From Paucilactobacillus wasatchensis (GTDB taxonomy: Bacteria; Bacillota; Bacilli; Lactobacillales; Lactobacillaceae), in NCBI RefSeq assembly GCF_000876205.1, contig NZ_AWTT01000005.1, positions 1-62,694 of the forward strand: a stretch of DNA of 62,694 nt. Direction: 5' to 3'. Positions 46,429 to 56,827 of the stretch are shown in pieces (position 1 is the first letter of the stretch; every line of letters begins with the position of its first letter). Both the position numbers and the translations under genes were made by a program. The notes beneath the pieces are model-generated. The model did not search any database and had not been told where the DNA came from. It saw only the letters and a list, made by a program, of their open reading frames with translations.

Positions 46429-48873
46429 TTATACAACCAGTTCAATTGATTTAGCTCTTAATGTGACCGGAGTCCCCTGACTATCAACATCCAAGACAAA
46501 GGAACCGTTTGAGTACCGGGATCCTAATGGGTGATCCATGGCAAGCACCTCTTGGGTAATTGGACGATCAGTTATGATCTCAAACGCCCCAGCAAAATCA
46601 TTCGGATAATTAATAAAGTCAGCAACCCGATGTGGGTTAACCTTCAATTCTCGTAAAATCAAAACACCTTTTCGTGCCCGAGAAGTTGTCGGAATTTCAG
46701 CTACCTTAATCTCTTTAAATGCACCACGGCTGGTAACAATGGCAACGTTATCCTTTTCCTGTACCAGTGCCACGTTCACCACTTGATCGCCATCTCGTAA
46801 TCCCATTGATTTTACCCCAGCTGTCCGTGCTCCATTAACTGGCACTTCAGCTAGATCAAAGCGCAACGCCAACCCATTTACACTCATCAACAACACCGTT
46901 CCTAACGAAGCTGGTGCGACATAAATTACGTTAACGACCCGCGATTGCGCTGTTTTTAATTTAATATAAATACTTGGATGTTTCTTATATGTGCGACCCG
47001 GTAAATAATCTTTGAAAGCTGTTTGCTTGATGTAGCCATCATCGGTTGCAACTAAAAAGTTACCAGCTTCTTTAAGCGAATCAAATGTTAATGCCTTGAT
47101 AATTTGTTCATCATTATCTAAACCAATCGACTGTGAAATATGCTCCCCAGTATCCTTCCAGCGGTCATCAGTTAACTCATGTACTGGTCGGTAGATTAAG
47201 TGCCCTTTGTTAGTGAACAAAAATAAATGTGATAGCGTACTAGCCTTAGTTAGTAAAATTGGATAATCATCCTCTTTTAAGCCATTATCGTCACTACCAG
47301 AGGCATTATACGAGCGAATACTACTGCGCTTGATATAGCCATCATGTGACACTAACACAATTACATCCTCATCGGGGACTAATACTTTAGTATCAATTTT
47401 TAATTCTTCAACCTGGGCCTGAACGGCCGTTTTACGAGCATTGCCAAACTTCTTTTTTACTTGTGTCAGTTCTTTTTTGATGACACCAGCTAATTTAGTT
47501 TTACTCCCTAAAATAGCCTTAAAGCCACTAATTGATTTTTCTAATGCTGCTTGTTCACTTTCCAATTCAGTTACATCAGTATTCGTCAACCGATATAGTT
47601 GCAATGTCACAATTGCTTCGGCTTGCTTGTCAGAAAAATCAAACTCGGTAATTAAATTTTGTTTGGCATCTTTTCGATTTTGACTACTTCGAATACTTGC
47701 AATTACTTGATCCAAAATTGACAACGCCTTAATAAGGCCAGCAACGATAGGCAATCGTTCTTGTGCTTTATTTAAATCAAACTGAGTTCGTTTAGTAATA
47801 ATTTCAGTTTGAAAATCCAAATACGCAGTCAAAAATCGTTTCAAACCAACTTGCACTGGTCGTTTATTATCGATGGCCACCATATTAAAATTATAGTTGA
47901 TTTGTAGATCTGAATTTTTAAATAAGTAGTTCAAAATTCCTTGAGCATTGGCCTCTCGTTTCAATTCAACCGCGATCGATAGCCCATTTCTGTCAGATTC
48001 ATCACGGACTTCTGCAATTCCTTCAATTTTTTTCATAATGCGCATTTCATCGATTCGCTTAACGAGCTGCGCCTTATTTACCTCGTACGGAATTTCAGTG
48101 ACATTGATTTGTGATTTGCCACCCTTTAATTCAATAATGTTAGTTTTGGAACGCACAATCATGCGGCCACGGCCCGTCTCATAGGCTTTTTTAACACCAT
48201 CAATTCCCTGAATAATTCCACCTGTTGGAAAGTCGGGCGCTGGAATAAATTCCATCAATTCAGCCAGTGTTGCATCTGGATGATCAAGTAAATAAATCAA
48301 GCCATCAATGACTTCACTGAGATTGTGTGGTGGAATGTCTGTTGCATAACCAGCAGATATTCCAGTTGCCCCATTAACCAATAAATTAGGAATCTTAGCT
48401 GGCAGGACAGTTGGCTCATTTTCTGTATCATCAAAATTAAGTACCATTTCAACAGTATTTTTGTCGATATCTTGCAACATTAAGCCTGAAATCTCGCTTA
48501 ATCGCGCTTCAGTATAACGCATGGCGGCCGGTGGATCACCATCCATCGAACCATTGTTACCGTGCATTTCAATCAATGGTGCTCGTAATTTCCAATCCTG
48601 ACTCATCCGGACTAAGGCTTCATAAATCGAACTGTCACCGTGGGGGTGAAAATTACCCATAACGTTACCGACAGATTTGGCGGACTTGCGAAACCCCTTA
48701 TCGAACGTGTTGCCATCTTTATTCATTGCAAATAAGATTCGCCGTTGAACTGGTTTTAATCCGTCTCTAATATCTGGCAAAGCACGTTCTTGAATAATTG
48801 ATTTTGAATAGCGACCAAAGCGATCACCCATGACCTCTTCTAATGTTAGTTCCTGGATTTTTGTTTCACTCAC
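46429..48873 (-). CDS. parC: DNA topoisomerase IV subunit A
   Basis: The 814-residue breakage-reunion subunit of topoisomerase IV, which decatenates daughter chromosomes. The N-terminal region has ERALPDIRDGLKPVQRRILF, the quinolone-determining HPHGDSSIYEALVRMSQ and the catalytic Tyr in MRYTEARLS; a long C-terminal beta-pinwheel follows. GTG 48873 (SETKIQ) is preferred as start, with AAGGAG 12 bases upstream; an in-frame TTG 48894 has no site. It follows parE by a few bases in a parE-parC operon. GyrA lacks this gene order and usually has a GyrA-box, which I do not see. Confidence 0.94.
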   Translation of the reverse strand: MSETKIQELTLEEVMGDRFGRYSKSIIQERALPDIRDGLKPVQRRILFAMNKDGNTFDKGFRKSAKSVGNVMGNFHPHGDSSIYEALVRMSQDWKLRAPLIEMHGNNGSMDGDPPAAMRYTEARLSEISGLMLQDIDKNTVEMVLNFDDTENEPTVLPAKIPNLLVNGATGISAGYATDIPPHNLSEVIDGLIYLLDHPDATLAELMEFIPAPDFPTGGIIQGIDGVKKAYETGRGRMIVRSKTNIIELKGGKSQINVTEIPYEVNKAQLVKRIDEMRIMKKIEGIAEVRDESDRNGLSIAVELKREANAQGILNYLFKNSDLQINYNFNMVAIDNKRPVQVGLKRFLTAYLDFQTEIITKRTQFDLNKAQERLPIVAGLIKALSILDQVIASIRSSQNRKDAKQNLITEFDFSDKQAEAIVTLQLYRLTNTDVTELESEQAALEKSISGFKAILGSKTKLAGVIKKELTQVKKKFGNARKTAVQAQVEELKIDTKVLVPDEDVIVLVSHDGYIKRSSIRSYNASGSDDNGLKEDDYPILLTKASTLSHLFLFTNKGHLIYRPVHELTDDRWKDTGEHISQSIGLDNDEQIIKALTFDSLKEAGNFLVATDDGYIKQTAFKDYLPGRTYKKHPSIYIKLKTAQSRVVNVIYVAPASLGTVLLMSVNGLALRFDLAEVPVNGARTAGVKSMGLRDGDQVVNVALVQEKDNVAIVTSRGAFKEIKVAEIPTTSRARKGVLILRELKVNPHRVADFINYPNDFAGAFEIITDRPITQEVLAMDHPLGSRYSNGSFVLDVDSQGTPVTLRAKSIELVV

Positions 48874-48896
48874 TGATGGTTCACACTCCTTCAAAA

Positions 48897-50978
48897 TTAT
48901 TCATTAAATAAATCTAACTGTTCTTCGCTGTTATCCCAGGTACTGATTGTGGGTGTCTTAGAATTATTTGTAGCAGGCTCGGGCTGATTTGCTTGTTTCT
49001 GTTCATTTTTTGTATCTTGCGTGTCGCGATTCTCCAAGATACTGCCCTCTTCTTCTAAGGTAAATTTAACATTTTGTTCAATCCATTTTCGTCGTGGCTC
49101 CACCTTGTCACCCATTAGTGTGGTCACACGTCGTTCTGCTAGTGAGGCATCTTCAATCCGCACCTGAATCAACGTTCTCGTTTCAGGATCCATGGTTGTT
49201 TCCCACAACTGATCTGCATTCATTTCTCCAAGACCTTTGAATCGTTGCAAACTAGCACCCTTACCAAACTTCTTTGAAACTTTAGTTAATTCATCATCTG
49301 TCCAGGCATAGCTGATTTTAGTTTTAGCGCCTGCCCCGCGCTGTAATTTATACAGTGGTGGTAGCGCAATATAAATTTTACCAGCTTCAATCATTGGCCG
49401 CATGTATTTATAGAAAAATGTCAACAGTAAAATCTGGATATGCGCACCATCATCATCAGCATCGGTCATGATAATTACCTTATCGTAATTAGAATCGGCC
49501 ACATTAAATTCTGTGCCAACTCCCGCACCAATTGTATAAATCATAGTGTTCAATTCTTCATTTTTTAAAACGTCGGGTAATTTAGCTTTTTCAGTGTTTA
49601 ACACTTTGCCTCGTAAGGGCAAAATGGCTTGGAATTTTCGATCTCGCCCTTGCTTGGCAGAACCACCAGCAGAATCCCCTTCAACTAAAAACAATTCATT
49701 TTTCTTAGCATTCTTAGATTGAGCTGGAGTTAATTTACCTGATAAGAGCCGTTCTTGTTTGCCTTTTTTCTTGCCAGTTCTGGTTTGGTCGCGCGCTTTA
49801 CGAGCTGCTTCACGTGCCTCACGGGCCTTTAAGGACTTGCGAATTAGCATTTGTGCAAATTCGCCGTTTTCCATTAATACATACCCTAATTGTTCTGTAA
49901 CAATTGAATCCACAATTTTACGAGCTTCTGGTGTGCCTAGTTTCTCTTTTGTTTGTCCTTCAAATTGTAATATTTTCTCGGGAATGCGCACTGAAATAAT
50001 AGCCGATAGTCCTTCACGGACGTCGCTACCTTCCAAATTGCGATCCTTTTCTTTTAGCAAGCCGACCTTGCGAGCATACTCATTGAATGATTTAGTCCAT
50101 GCACTACGCATACCAGCTTCATGCGTCCCTCCATCCGGTGTACGCACGTTATTAACAAATGAGAGGATATTCTCAGAATAGCCGTCGTTATATTGCGCAG
50201 CAACTTCAACTTCAATACCTTCTTTGGTTCCATCAAAGTATAAAATATCGCCCAGCGTATCTTTATCTTCGTTCAGATATGCGGCAAATTCCTTAATGCC
50301 ATCATCAAACTTGAAAATATCTTCTTGCTCTTGTCCGGCACGTTTGTCCGTCAACGTAATTTTAACGCCTTTCAGCAAAAATGCGGACTCGCGTAATCGT
50401 TCAGCCAGCGTTTGATAATTGTACACAATAGTTGAAAAAATAGTTGCATCAGGTTTAAACGTCACCCGAGTGCCATCATGGTCCTTTGTCTTGCCAATTT
50501 TTTCTAGTGTGCCAACTGGATGACCACCATTTTCAAATTTTTCTTGGTATTTTTTGCCATCGCGGACAACTGTTAAAGTTAAATGATCAGACAAAGCATT
50601 GACAACGGATGCACCAACTCCATGCAATCCCCCTGATGTTTTATAGCCATCGGCTTGACCAAATTTTCCACCAGCATGTAGAACAGTCATGATAACCTCT
50701 GGTGTTGGAACACCAGACGAATGCATTCCGACGGGCATACCCCGACCATGATCTTGTACAGTGATCGCATTGTCTGCTTCAATGACAACATTAATTTCGT
50801 CACCAAAACCAGACAAAGCCTCATCAACAGCATTGTCAACAATTTCATAAACTAAATGATGCAGTCCACGGGTATCCGTTGAACCGATATACATTCCTGG
50901 TCGTTTTCTGACAGCTTCCAATCCCTCAAGGACTTGAATTGAAGAATCATCATAATTTTGTTTCTTATTTGCCACCAC
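48897..50978 (-). CDS. parE: DNA topoisomerase IV subunit B
   Basis: The ATPase subunit of topoisomerase IV, about 693 residues. The GHKL ATPase has EIVDNAVDEALSG and QDHGRGMPVGMH, GGLHGVGASVVNALS; the Toprim part has EGDSAGGSAKQGRDR and DADDDGAHIQ. The C-terminal ~45 residues (rich in Gln/Asn/Thr, ending EEQLDLFNE) extend beyond the common core. GTG 50978 or 50975 lies five or eight bases behind AAAGGAG; TTG 50981 is too close. Divergent from plsY. Confidence 0.94.
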   Translation of the reverse strand: MVANKKQNYDDSSIQVLEGLEAVRKRPGMYIGSTDTRGLHHLVYEIVDNAVDEALSGFGDEINVVIEADNAITVQDHGRGMPVGMHSSGVPTPEVIMTVLHAGGKFGQADGYKTSGGLHGVGASVVNALSDHLTLTVVRDGKKYQEKFENGGHPVGTLEKIGKTKDHDGTRVTFKPDATIFSTIVYNYQTLAERLRESAFLLKGVKITLTDKRAGQEQEDIFKFDDGIKEFAAYLNEDKDTLGDILYFDGTKEGIEVEVAAQYNDGYSENILSFVNNVRTPDGGTHEAGMRSAWTKSFNEYARKVGLLKEKDRNLEGSDVREGLSAIISVRIPEKILQFEGQTKEKLGTPEARKIVDSIVTEQLGYVLMENGEFAQMLIRKSLKAREAREAARKARDQTRTGKKKGKQERLLSGKLTPAQSKNAKKNELFLVEGDSAGGSAKQGRDRKFQAILPLRGKVLNTEKAKLPDVLKNEELNTMIYTIGAGVGTEFNVADSNYDKVIIMTDADDDGAHIQILLLTFFYKYMRPMIEAGKIYIALPPLYKLQRGAGAKTKISYAWTDDELTKVSKKFGKGASLQRFKGLGEMNADQLWETTMDPETRTLIQVRIEDASLAERRVTTLMGDKVEPRRKWIEQNVKFTLEEEGSILENRDTQDTKNEQKQANQPEPATNNSKTPTISTWDNSEEQLDLFNE

Positions 50979-51158
50979 CAAAACTCCTTTTAACTAATTA
51001 AAAATTGATTATTGTTCACGCCATAAGTCATATCCTATCAATGATACCTTAAAATTTGGCGAATGAAAAGCAATTTCCGACTTTGCGGTCAAGCGAGAGA
51101 TTTTAATTATCAGCTAAACATGCTATGATAAATTAGATTAATTTTCAAGGAGAATACT

Positions 51159-51785
51159 ATGCAAATTATATTAATGATCGTGATCGCCTATCTCCTCGGT
51201 TCAATTCCCTCAGGTGTCTGGATTGGTCAAATTTTCTTTCACCAAGATATCCGCTTAGCTGGTAGTGGCAATATTGGTACCACAAATACTTTTCGTGTTC
51301 TGGGTACTAAAGCTGGAATAGTGGTGTTAGCCATGGATATTCTCAAAGGAACGCTTGCTGCCAGTCAACCTTATCTGTTTGGCGTCAATGGTGTTAACCC
51401 ACTAATTATTGGACTATTTGCCTCGCTAGGTCATACATTTTCTATTTTTGATCATTTCCACGGTGGCAAGGCCGTCGCCACCAGTGCTGGGATCTTACTA
51501 GCTTATAACCCCATCTTATTTTTAATTGCTAGTAGTATTTTTGTTGCCGGTCTTTTATTGTCTAGCATGGCCAGCGTTGCCAGTATTTTAGGCATTACAT
51601 TAACCACCATCATTGCGTTATTACTGCATGATTGGATTTTAAGTATCATCGCTGGTTTGCTATCAGTTATTGTTATTTGGCGTCATTTAGGCAATATCAA
51701 GCGAATTTTCAACGGTACTGAGTCAATGGTTTCTTTTGGCTTAGGTCATTTCTTAAAAAACAAAAATAACACTCTTACGCTTTAA
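51159..51785 (+). CDS. plsY: Glycerol-3-phosphate acyltransferase PlsY
   Basis: A 208-residue membrane enzyme that uses acyl-phosphate to acylate glycerol-3-phosphate, the first step of phospholipid synthesis. The conserved loops are [30 protein letters not shown] (G-S-G-N-x-G-x-T-N) and [14 protein letters not shown]. Hydrophobic helices number five to seven. AAGGAGAAT precedes the ATG. It is divergent from parE, the arrangement seen in many Bacillota, and ends at a strong terminator. Confidence 0.95.
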   Translation: MQIILMIVIAYLLGSIPSGVWIGQIFFHQDIRLAGSGNIGTTNTFRVLGTKAGIVVLAMDILKGTLAASQPYLFGVNGVNPLIIGLFASLGHTFSIFDHFHGGKAVATSAGILLAYNPILFLIASSIFVAGLLLSSMASVASILGITLTTIIALLLHDWILSIIAGLLSVIVIWRHLGNIKRIFNGTESMVSFGLGHFLKNKNNTLTL

Positions 51786-51786
51786 T

Positions 51787-51844
51787 AAAAGTTCCAATTA
51801 ACTAATTACAGGCCTAATGTAATAAAGTTAATTGGAACTTTTTT
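51787..51844. terminator. Bidirectional terminator
   Basis: Stem AAAGTTCCAATTAACT / AGTTAATTGGAACTTT with a 22-base loop and TTTTTT, between the convergent plsY and aldose-epimerase genes. Confidence 0.88.
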
Positions 51845-51857
51845 GTGTAATTTAGTT

Positions 51858-52727
51858 TTAAAACGGCTGAATTGAAAAGCCTGCATGCCATGTGTCGCCG
51901 GCTGGTAAATGTTTAATCGCCATTTTATGATCAAGTTGTTGATCAGCGTCCAACCGATCAGCGATCCCCCACCAAGGCTCGATACATACTAATGGTGCTT
52001 GTTGTGGATATGGCGACCAAATACCTACAAATGGAGCACCTTCAATTTTAACTGTGAGACCCCGCTTGCTATTTTCTTGTGCCAATGTTAACTCGACTGG
52101 CTGGTTATTCAACGCTAAAATAATGGCATCATGGCTAAACAAGTCGTGGCTTAATTTTAGTGGTTGTTGCAAATCTAATCGTCGCGGATTACCGCTATCA
52201 TTATATGGGCCCACTAACGGAATTTGCTGGTATTGTTTGTTTGGCTTAACTGTCACTTTGGTTTGATTAAACTGACTGTTAGCAACGTTGAAACCAGGGT
52301 GTGCTCCCAGAGCGAATAATAAGGGCTCCTGATCTGACGGGTTGGTGACTTGATAATTAACGTGCAGTCCCTGTTCATCTAGTAAATATGTAACGTTTAG
52401 CCTAAATTTAAATGGGTACACATTCAACGTTTCTCTGCTTGAATTCAATTCAAACTCGACCATGTTGTCAGTTTGATTGATCACCGTAAATTCTTTTTCA
52501 CGCGCAAAGCCATGTTGAGTTTGTTGAAATGTCTGTCCTTGATACTTATATTGATCATCTTTTAAGCGGCCAACAAATGGAAATAAAATCGGTGCCTGAT
52601 AGTGCCAGTACTGAGGAGCACCCTGCCAGAGATATTCAAACTTTGTTGCTAGATTCATTAAGCTCGTCAATTGAGCTCCTAGTTCACTAATTGTTGCCTG
52701 GTAATTATTAAATTCAATTTTTATCAT
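51858..52727 (-). CDS. Aldose 1-epimerase family protein (LacX-like)
   Basis: A 289-residue galactose mutarotase-like beta-sandwich protein of the LacX branch. Motifs are ISELGAQLTSLMN, YWHYQAPILFPFVGRLKDD (with the conserved PILFPxxGR), TQHGFARE carrying the catalytic His, FALGAHPGFNV and C-terminal CIEPWWG(I)AD. The start ATG 52727 follows AAGGAGG, inside the 3' end of xerC (14-base overlap), so the two are coupled. Many lactobacilli have hslV-hslU after xerC; here this gene takes the place. Confidence 0.88.
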   Translation of the reverse strand: MIKIEFNNYQATISELGAQLTSLMNLATKFEYLWQGAPQYWHYQAPILFPFVGRLKDDQYKYQGQTFQQTQHGFAREKEFTVINQTDNMVEFELNSSRETLNVYPFKFRLNVTYLLDEQGLHVNYQVTNPSDQEPLLFALGAHPGFNVANSQFNQTKVTVKPNKQYQQIPLVGPYNDSGNPRRLDLQQPLKLSHDLFSHDAIILALNNQPVELTLAQENSKRGLTVKIEGAPFVGIWSPYPQQAPLVCIEPWWGIADRLDADQQLDHKMAIKHLPAGDTWHAGFSIQPF

Positions 52728-53646
52728 TGTTGTCCTCCTTTTCTTTGGCGCGAGGAAAATATTTTTGATAATCAGATTGTAAATGTTCCCGTGTGACATG
52801 TGTATAAATTTGGGTCGTGGATAGACTAGCGTGGCCAAGTAATTCTTGCACGGTTCGTAAATCAGCACCATTATTCAATAAATGAGTTGCAAACGTATGG
52901 CGTAACATGTGGGGATGAATTTTGGCAGTCAAACTACTTTTTTTAATAATCTGATTCAAAATATACTCAATTCCGGTGGTGGTAATTTGATCACCGTAGT
53001 GGTTAATAAAGACAAAATCATGGTCTTTATGATATTTGTTCATTATCAGACTGCGACAATCCGTAAAGTAGGTTTGTAAAGCTTGTTTAGCATAATTACC
53101 AAAAGGAACATAGCGTTCTTTATCACCTTTACCTCGAATCAGCATCATTTGCACGTCAAAATCAATTTGGCCAAGGGTTAAATTAGCACATTCACTGACC
53201 CGAATTCCAGTTGCATACAGCACTTCCAATAGTGCAGAATTACGCAAATCAAGCATCGTGCCTTTTCCCTTCGCAGCTTCAAATAAAATTGTCATTTCTC
53301 GCTCATAAAAAAAACGCGGTAAATGATTTTGATGTTTTTTTAACACAACATTGGCAAATGGGTTACTTGTGACTAAGTCGTTTTTGGCCAAGAAATTAAA
53401 AAACGAGCGTAGACTGGAAGTCTTTCGCGCGATGGAGGTTCGTTGGTAGTGCTGATCAGCTAAGGAAGTCAAATAAACCTGAACATCGAGGCGGTCAACC
53501 GTCTTCCATTCTTTCATGCCACCATTATCAGCTAAAAATTGCTTAAATTCTGCTAGATCTTCGGTGTAGGCTGTCACCGTATCATCAGAATATTGGCGCT
53601 CAACCTTTAAATATTGTAAAAAAAGTTGTACTAAATCTTGTTTCAT
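52714..53646 (-). CDS. xerC: Tyrosine recombinase XerC
   Basis: A 310-residue tyrosine recombinase that, with XerD, resolves chromosome dimers at dif. The N-terminal SAM-like core-binding domain (FLQYLKVERQYSDDTVTAY) leads to the catalytic domain with Arg in ATGIRVSEC, Lys in GKGDKERYVPF, HMLRHTFATHLL, the second His in LLGHASLS and the nucleophile Tyr in TTQIYTHV. The position behind topA identifies it as XerC (CodV), not an integrase. GGAGGC precedes ATG 53646. No hslVU follows. Confidence 0.92.
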   Translation of the reverse strand: MKQDLVQLFLQYLKVERQYSDDTVTAYTEDLAEFKQFLADNGGMKEWKTVDRLDVQVYLTSLADQHYQRTSIARKTSSLRSFFNFLAKNDLVTSNPFANVVLKKHQNHLPRFFYEREMTILFEAAKGKGTMLDLRNSALLEVLYATGIRVSECANLTLGQIDFDVQMMLIRGKGDKERYVPFGNYAKQALQTYFTDCRSLIMNKYHKDHDFVFINHYGDQITTTGIEYILNQIIKKSSLTAKIHPHMLRHTFATHLLNNGADLRTVQELLGHASLSTTQIYTHVTREHLQSDYQKYFPRAKEKEDNNDKN

Positions 53647-53709
53647 AAAAAGCCTCCATAGCTGACCTTAGCAGACTATGGGGGCAATTTCAATTATTAA
53701 CTTAATAGT

Positions 53710-55836
53710 TTATTTTTGTAACGCTTCCTCGTAGTCGCCATTCGGGCAAAGAACCTGTTTGCCGCCTTTGACCTTCTTTTCAACTAAGAAGTGACCATCT
53801 TTGGGACAATCACGGCCAATTGGCTTATCCCAGGAAACAAAATCACATTCAGGGAAGCACGAGCAGCCATAGAAAACACGATTACGTTTAGACTTACGCT
53901 CCACTACGTTACCTTGATGACACTTGGGACAAGTAACACCAATTTCTTTAACAATTGCCTTTGTGTTGCGACAATCTGGAAAACGAGAGCAGGCAAAGAA
54001 CTTACCATAGCGACCCATTTTTATGACCATCGGTGCACCACAAATCTCACAATTACTACCGGCAAGCTCGTCTTTCATTTCTATCTTTTCGACTTCTTCT
54101 TCCGCATGTTCAACTTCTTTAGAAAATGGTCGATAGAATGAATCAACTACTTTAACCCAATCTTGACTACCTGTTTCAATGCTATCAAGCTCACCTTCAA
54201 CCTGGGCTGTAAATTTAACATTCACGATGTCTGGGAACTGTTCATGAATAATCGTATTAACAATTTCACCAAGTTCTGTGGGTTCGAACCGGCGTGATAC
54301 TAATTTAACATAGTACCGCCGTTGGATAGTATCTAGTGTTGGTGCATAAGTGGACGGACGACCAACGCCATTTTCTTCCAATGCCTTAATTAAATTAGCT
54401 TCGGAATAACGTGCCGGTGGCTGAGTGAAATGCTGACTCGGATCAGTTTTGGCTAATTTAACTTTGTCGCCCTCATTCAAGTCTGGCAAGATATTATCTT
54501 TTTGGTCACCGTTATTATAAATTTTCGTAAAACCGGCGAATTTAGTTTGTGAACCGTTAGCACGAAAATCAACGTCACTTTGCGATATGGTAACCGCCAT
54601 CGTATCTTGAATTTCTGGTGTCATTTGGCTAGCCATAAAACGTGACCAGATTAAATTATACAATTTATACTGATCATTATTTAAATATTGCTTCATTTCA
54701 GCAGGCGTCCGATAAACAGAAGTCGGTCGAATCGCCTCATGGGCATCCTGTGCTCCTTCTGGCAGTTTGCCTTTAATCGGCTTTGTTGCTGCATATTTTG
54801 CTCCGTACTTTTCGTGAATGAATTTCGAAGCTTCATGCTTAGCGATTGATGAAATACGCGTCGAATCAGTTCGCATATAAGTGATTAGTCCAACTGCACC
54901 ACCCTTACCAATATTTATTCCCTCATACAAATGCTGTGCAGCCATCATTGTTTTTCTGGTTCTGAAGTTTAATTTACGGTTCGCATCTTGTTGCATGGTG
55001 GAAGTCGTAAATGGCGGTTGCGGTGATCGTTTGCGTTGCTTTTTAACTACCTTTGTAATTAAAAAATCACCTTTTCGATCAAGTTGGCCCAAAATCTTTT
55101 GAACAGCATCATTATCTGCTAGATCTTGTTTCTTACCGTTGATCCCATAAAAAGACGCCGCAAATTTAGTCCGGTTTTTCTTGAATTCAGATTCAATTGT
55201 CCAATACTCTTGCGGTTCAAATGCGCGAATTTGATTCTCACGTTCAATAATCAAGCTTAGTGCAACAGACTGTACTCGCCCTGCACTGAGGCCCTTCTTA
55301 ACTTTCTTCCACAAAATAGGACTGATTGAATAGCCAACTAACCGGTCCAAAATTCGCCGAGCTTGTTGTGCATCAACTAAATCCATATCAATATTTCTTG
55401 GTTCCTTGAACGCCTCTTTAACTGCATCTTTAGTAATCTCATTAAAAGTAACTCGATTTTTGCCATTTTCGTCAAGTTTCAATATATTTGAAACGTGCCA
55501 AGCAATTGCTTCGCCTTCACGATCGGGATCAGATGCCAAATATACTTCTTTAGCATTTTTAGCATCTTTGCGTAATTCCTTGATGACATCGCCTTTACCA
55601 CGGATTGAAATGTAATCGGGTTGATAGTTATTATCAATGTCAACACCCATTCGACTTTTTGGTAAATCCCGAATGTGACCAATGCTGGCAACTACTTTAT
55701 AACTGCGGCCCAGATACTTCTCAATTGTTTTTGCTTTTGAAGGGGATTCCACAATCACTAGTTTTTTCTTTATTTTTGATTTAGCCCGCTTTTTGGGCTT
55801 TTTACTTGCTGTTGCTTTTGCGCTTTTTACAGCCAT
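53710..55836 (-). CDS. topA: DNA topoisomerase I
   Basis: A 708-residue type IA topoisomerase that relaxes negative supercoils. Toprim is at the N-terminus ([33 protein letters not shown]). The active-site Tyr lies in TYMRTDSTR, with the [10 protein letters not shown] signature. The C-terminus has zinc-finger repeats CEICG...CSRFPDC and CPKCH...CSCFPECDF, and a third, incomplete one (CPKDG...CPNGD). The basic N-terminal leader of about 25 residues is unusually Lys-rich. AGGAG precedes the ATG. Between dprA and xerC, as usual. Confidence 0.96.
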   Translation of the reverse strand: MAVKSAKATASKKPKKRAKSKIKKKLVIVESPSKAKTIEKYLGRSYKVVASIGHIRDLPKSRMGVDIDNNYQPDYISIRGKGDVIKELRKDAKNAKEVYLASDPDREGEAIAWHVSNILKLDENGKNRVTFNEITKDAVKEAFKEPRNIDMDLVDAQQARRILDRLVGYSISPILWKKVKKGLSAGRVQSVALSLIIERENQIRAFEPQEYWTIESEFKKNRTKFAASFYGINGKKQDLADNDAVQKILGQLDRKGDFLITKVVKKQRKRSPQPPFTTSTMQQDANRKLNFRTRKTMMAAQHLYEGINIGKGGAVGLITYMRTDSTRISSIAKHEASKFIHEKYGAKYAATKPIKGKLPEGAQDAHEAIRPTSVYRTPAEMKQYLNNDQYKLYNLIWSRFMASQMTPEIQDTMAVTISQSDVDFRANGSQTKFAGFTKIYNNGDQKDNILPDLNEGDKVKLAKTDPSQHFTQPPARYSEANLIKALEENGVGRPSTYAPTLDTIQRRYYVKLVSRRFEPTELGEIVNTIIHEQFPDIVNVKFTAQVEGELDSIETGSQDWVKVVDSFYRPFSKEVEHAEEEVEKIEMKDELAGSNCEICGAPMVIKMGRYGKFFACSRFPDCRNTKAIVKEIGVTCPKCHQGNVVERKSKRNRVFYGCSCFPECDFVSWDKPIGRDCPKDGHFLVEKKVKGGKQVLCPNGDYEEALQK

Positions 55837-55919
55837 TTTTAAACTCCTAACATGACAAAGTTTATTCGTATAAAGTTATCGTTAAACTCAAATCATCATA
55901 TTTCATTAAAAAACGCTTG

Positions 55920-56780
55920 TCAACTTAAGAACTCTTCTAGAATGTCATTTGCAGCCAAAATGGGCTTCGCTCCTGCGGCAATTAATTGATTACAACCAAC
56001 TGACATTGGTGCATCAATTCGTCCCGGTATAGCACAGATATTGCGATTTTCTTGCAATGCTAAGCTGGCGGTAATCAAGCTACCACTTTTTTCCCTTGCC
56101 TCGACCACCAATAAAGTTTCACTTAAACCCGCAATGATTCGATTACGTTGTGGGAAATGAGAAGGATACGGTTTACTAGATAGTGGAAATTCTGATAATA
56201 ATAAACCAGATTGTGCCACCTGATTTTGTAATTCACGATGCTCTTTCGGATATACATTATCAATGCCGGTACCAATCACACCAATCGTTGGTCCACCATA
56301 ACTTAGTGCAATTTGATGACTAATGCCATCAATACCGGCTGCTAAGCCGCTAACAATAGTAATTGGTTTAGTAATCACAAACGGTAACAGAGCCTGCAAC
56401 ATTTGCCGACCATAGCCAGTGTTTTTTCTTGCTCCAACTACACCCAGCATTTGAGTCTTTAGTAATTCAATTCGACCACGGTAAAATAACACGATCGGTG
56501 GACAATAGCTTTCTTTTAATTGGATTGGATACTCAGAATCTTCAATTGTGATAAAGCGACATCCATGCCAATGCCGTTTTACCTCATCATTTAACTTGTC
56601 CGAATGCCAGTGATCACAAACTGCCTCTCGCTGTGATAACGATAAATGTGCCAATGTGCATATTTCATTGATGTTTGTATTATACATATTATTTGTGAAA
56701 ACTTGATATAATTGATACTCGCGCACCATACCAATTCCAGGGCATAAATGTAGCTTTAATAAAAATAATTTGGTATTCAT
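55920..56780 (-). CDS. dprA: DNA processing protein DprA
   Basis: A 286-residue DprA (Smf), which loads RecA on incoming single-stranded DNA during natural transformation. The Rossmann-like core shows LGVVGARKNTGYGRQML, SGLAAGIDGISHQIAL, VIGTGIDNVYPKEH, FPQRNRIIAGLSETLLVVEA and CAIPGRIDAPMSVGCNQLI. An N-terminal SAM-like part precedes the core. AGGAGG precedes the ATG. It is intact, but competence genes are not visible here; presence alone does not prove competence. Confidence 0.95.
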   Translation of the reverse strand: MNTKLFLLKLHLCPGIGMVREYQLYQVFTNNMYNTNINEICTLAHLSLSQREAVCDHWHSDKLNDEVKRHWHGCRFITIEDSEYPIQLKESYCPPIVLFYRGRIELLKTQMLGVVGARKNTGYGRQMLQALLPFVITKPITIVSGLAAGIDGISHQIALSYGGPTIGVIGTGIDNVYPKEHRELQNQVAQSGLLLSEFPLSSKPYPSHFPQRNRIIAGLSETLLVVEAREKSGSLITASLALQENRNICAIPGRIDAPMSVGCNQLIAAGAKPILAANDILEEFLS

Positions 56781-56827
56781 TAAAAAATCCTCCTACTTAT
56801 TATTAAGTACGAAGATCAATGCCTTTT

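Noticed and set aside
52714-53646. The tyrosine recombinase as a phage or island integrase
   Set aside because: Its place behind topA, its normal XerC length and the lack of attachment-site repeats or phage genes indicate the housekeeping enzyme.
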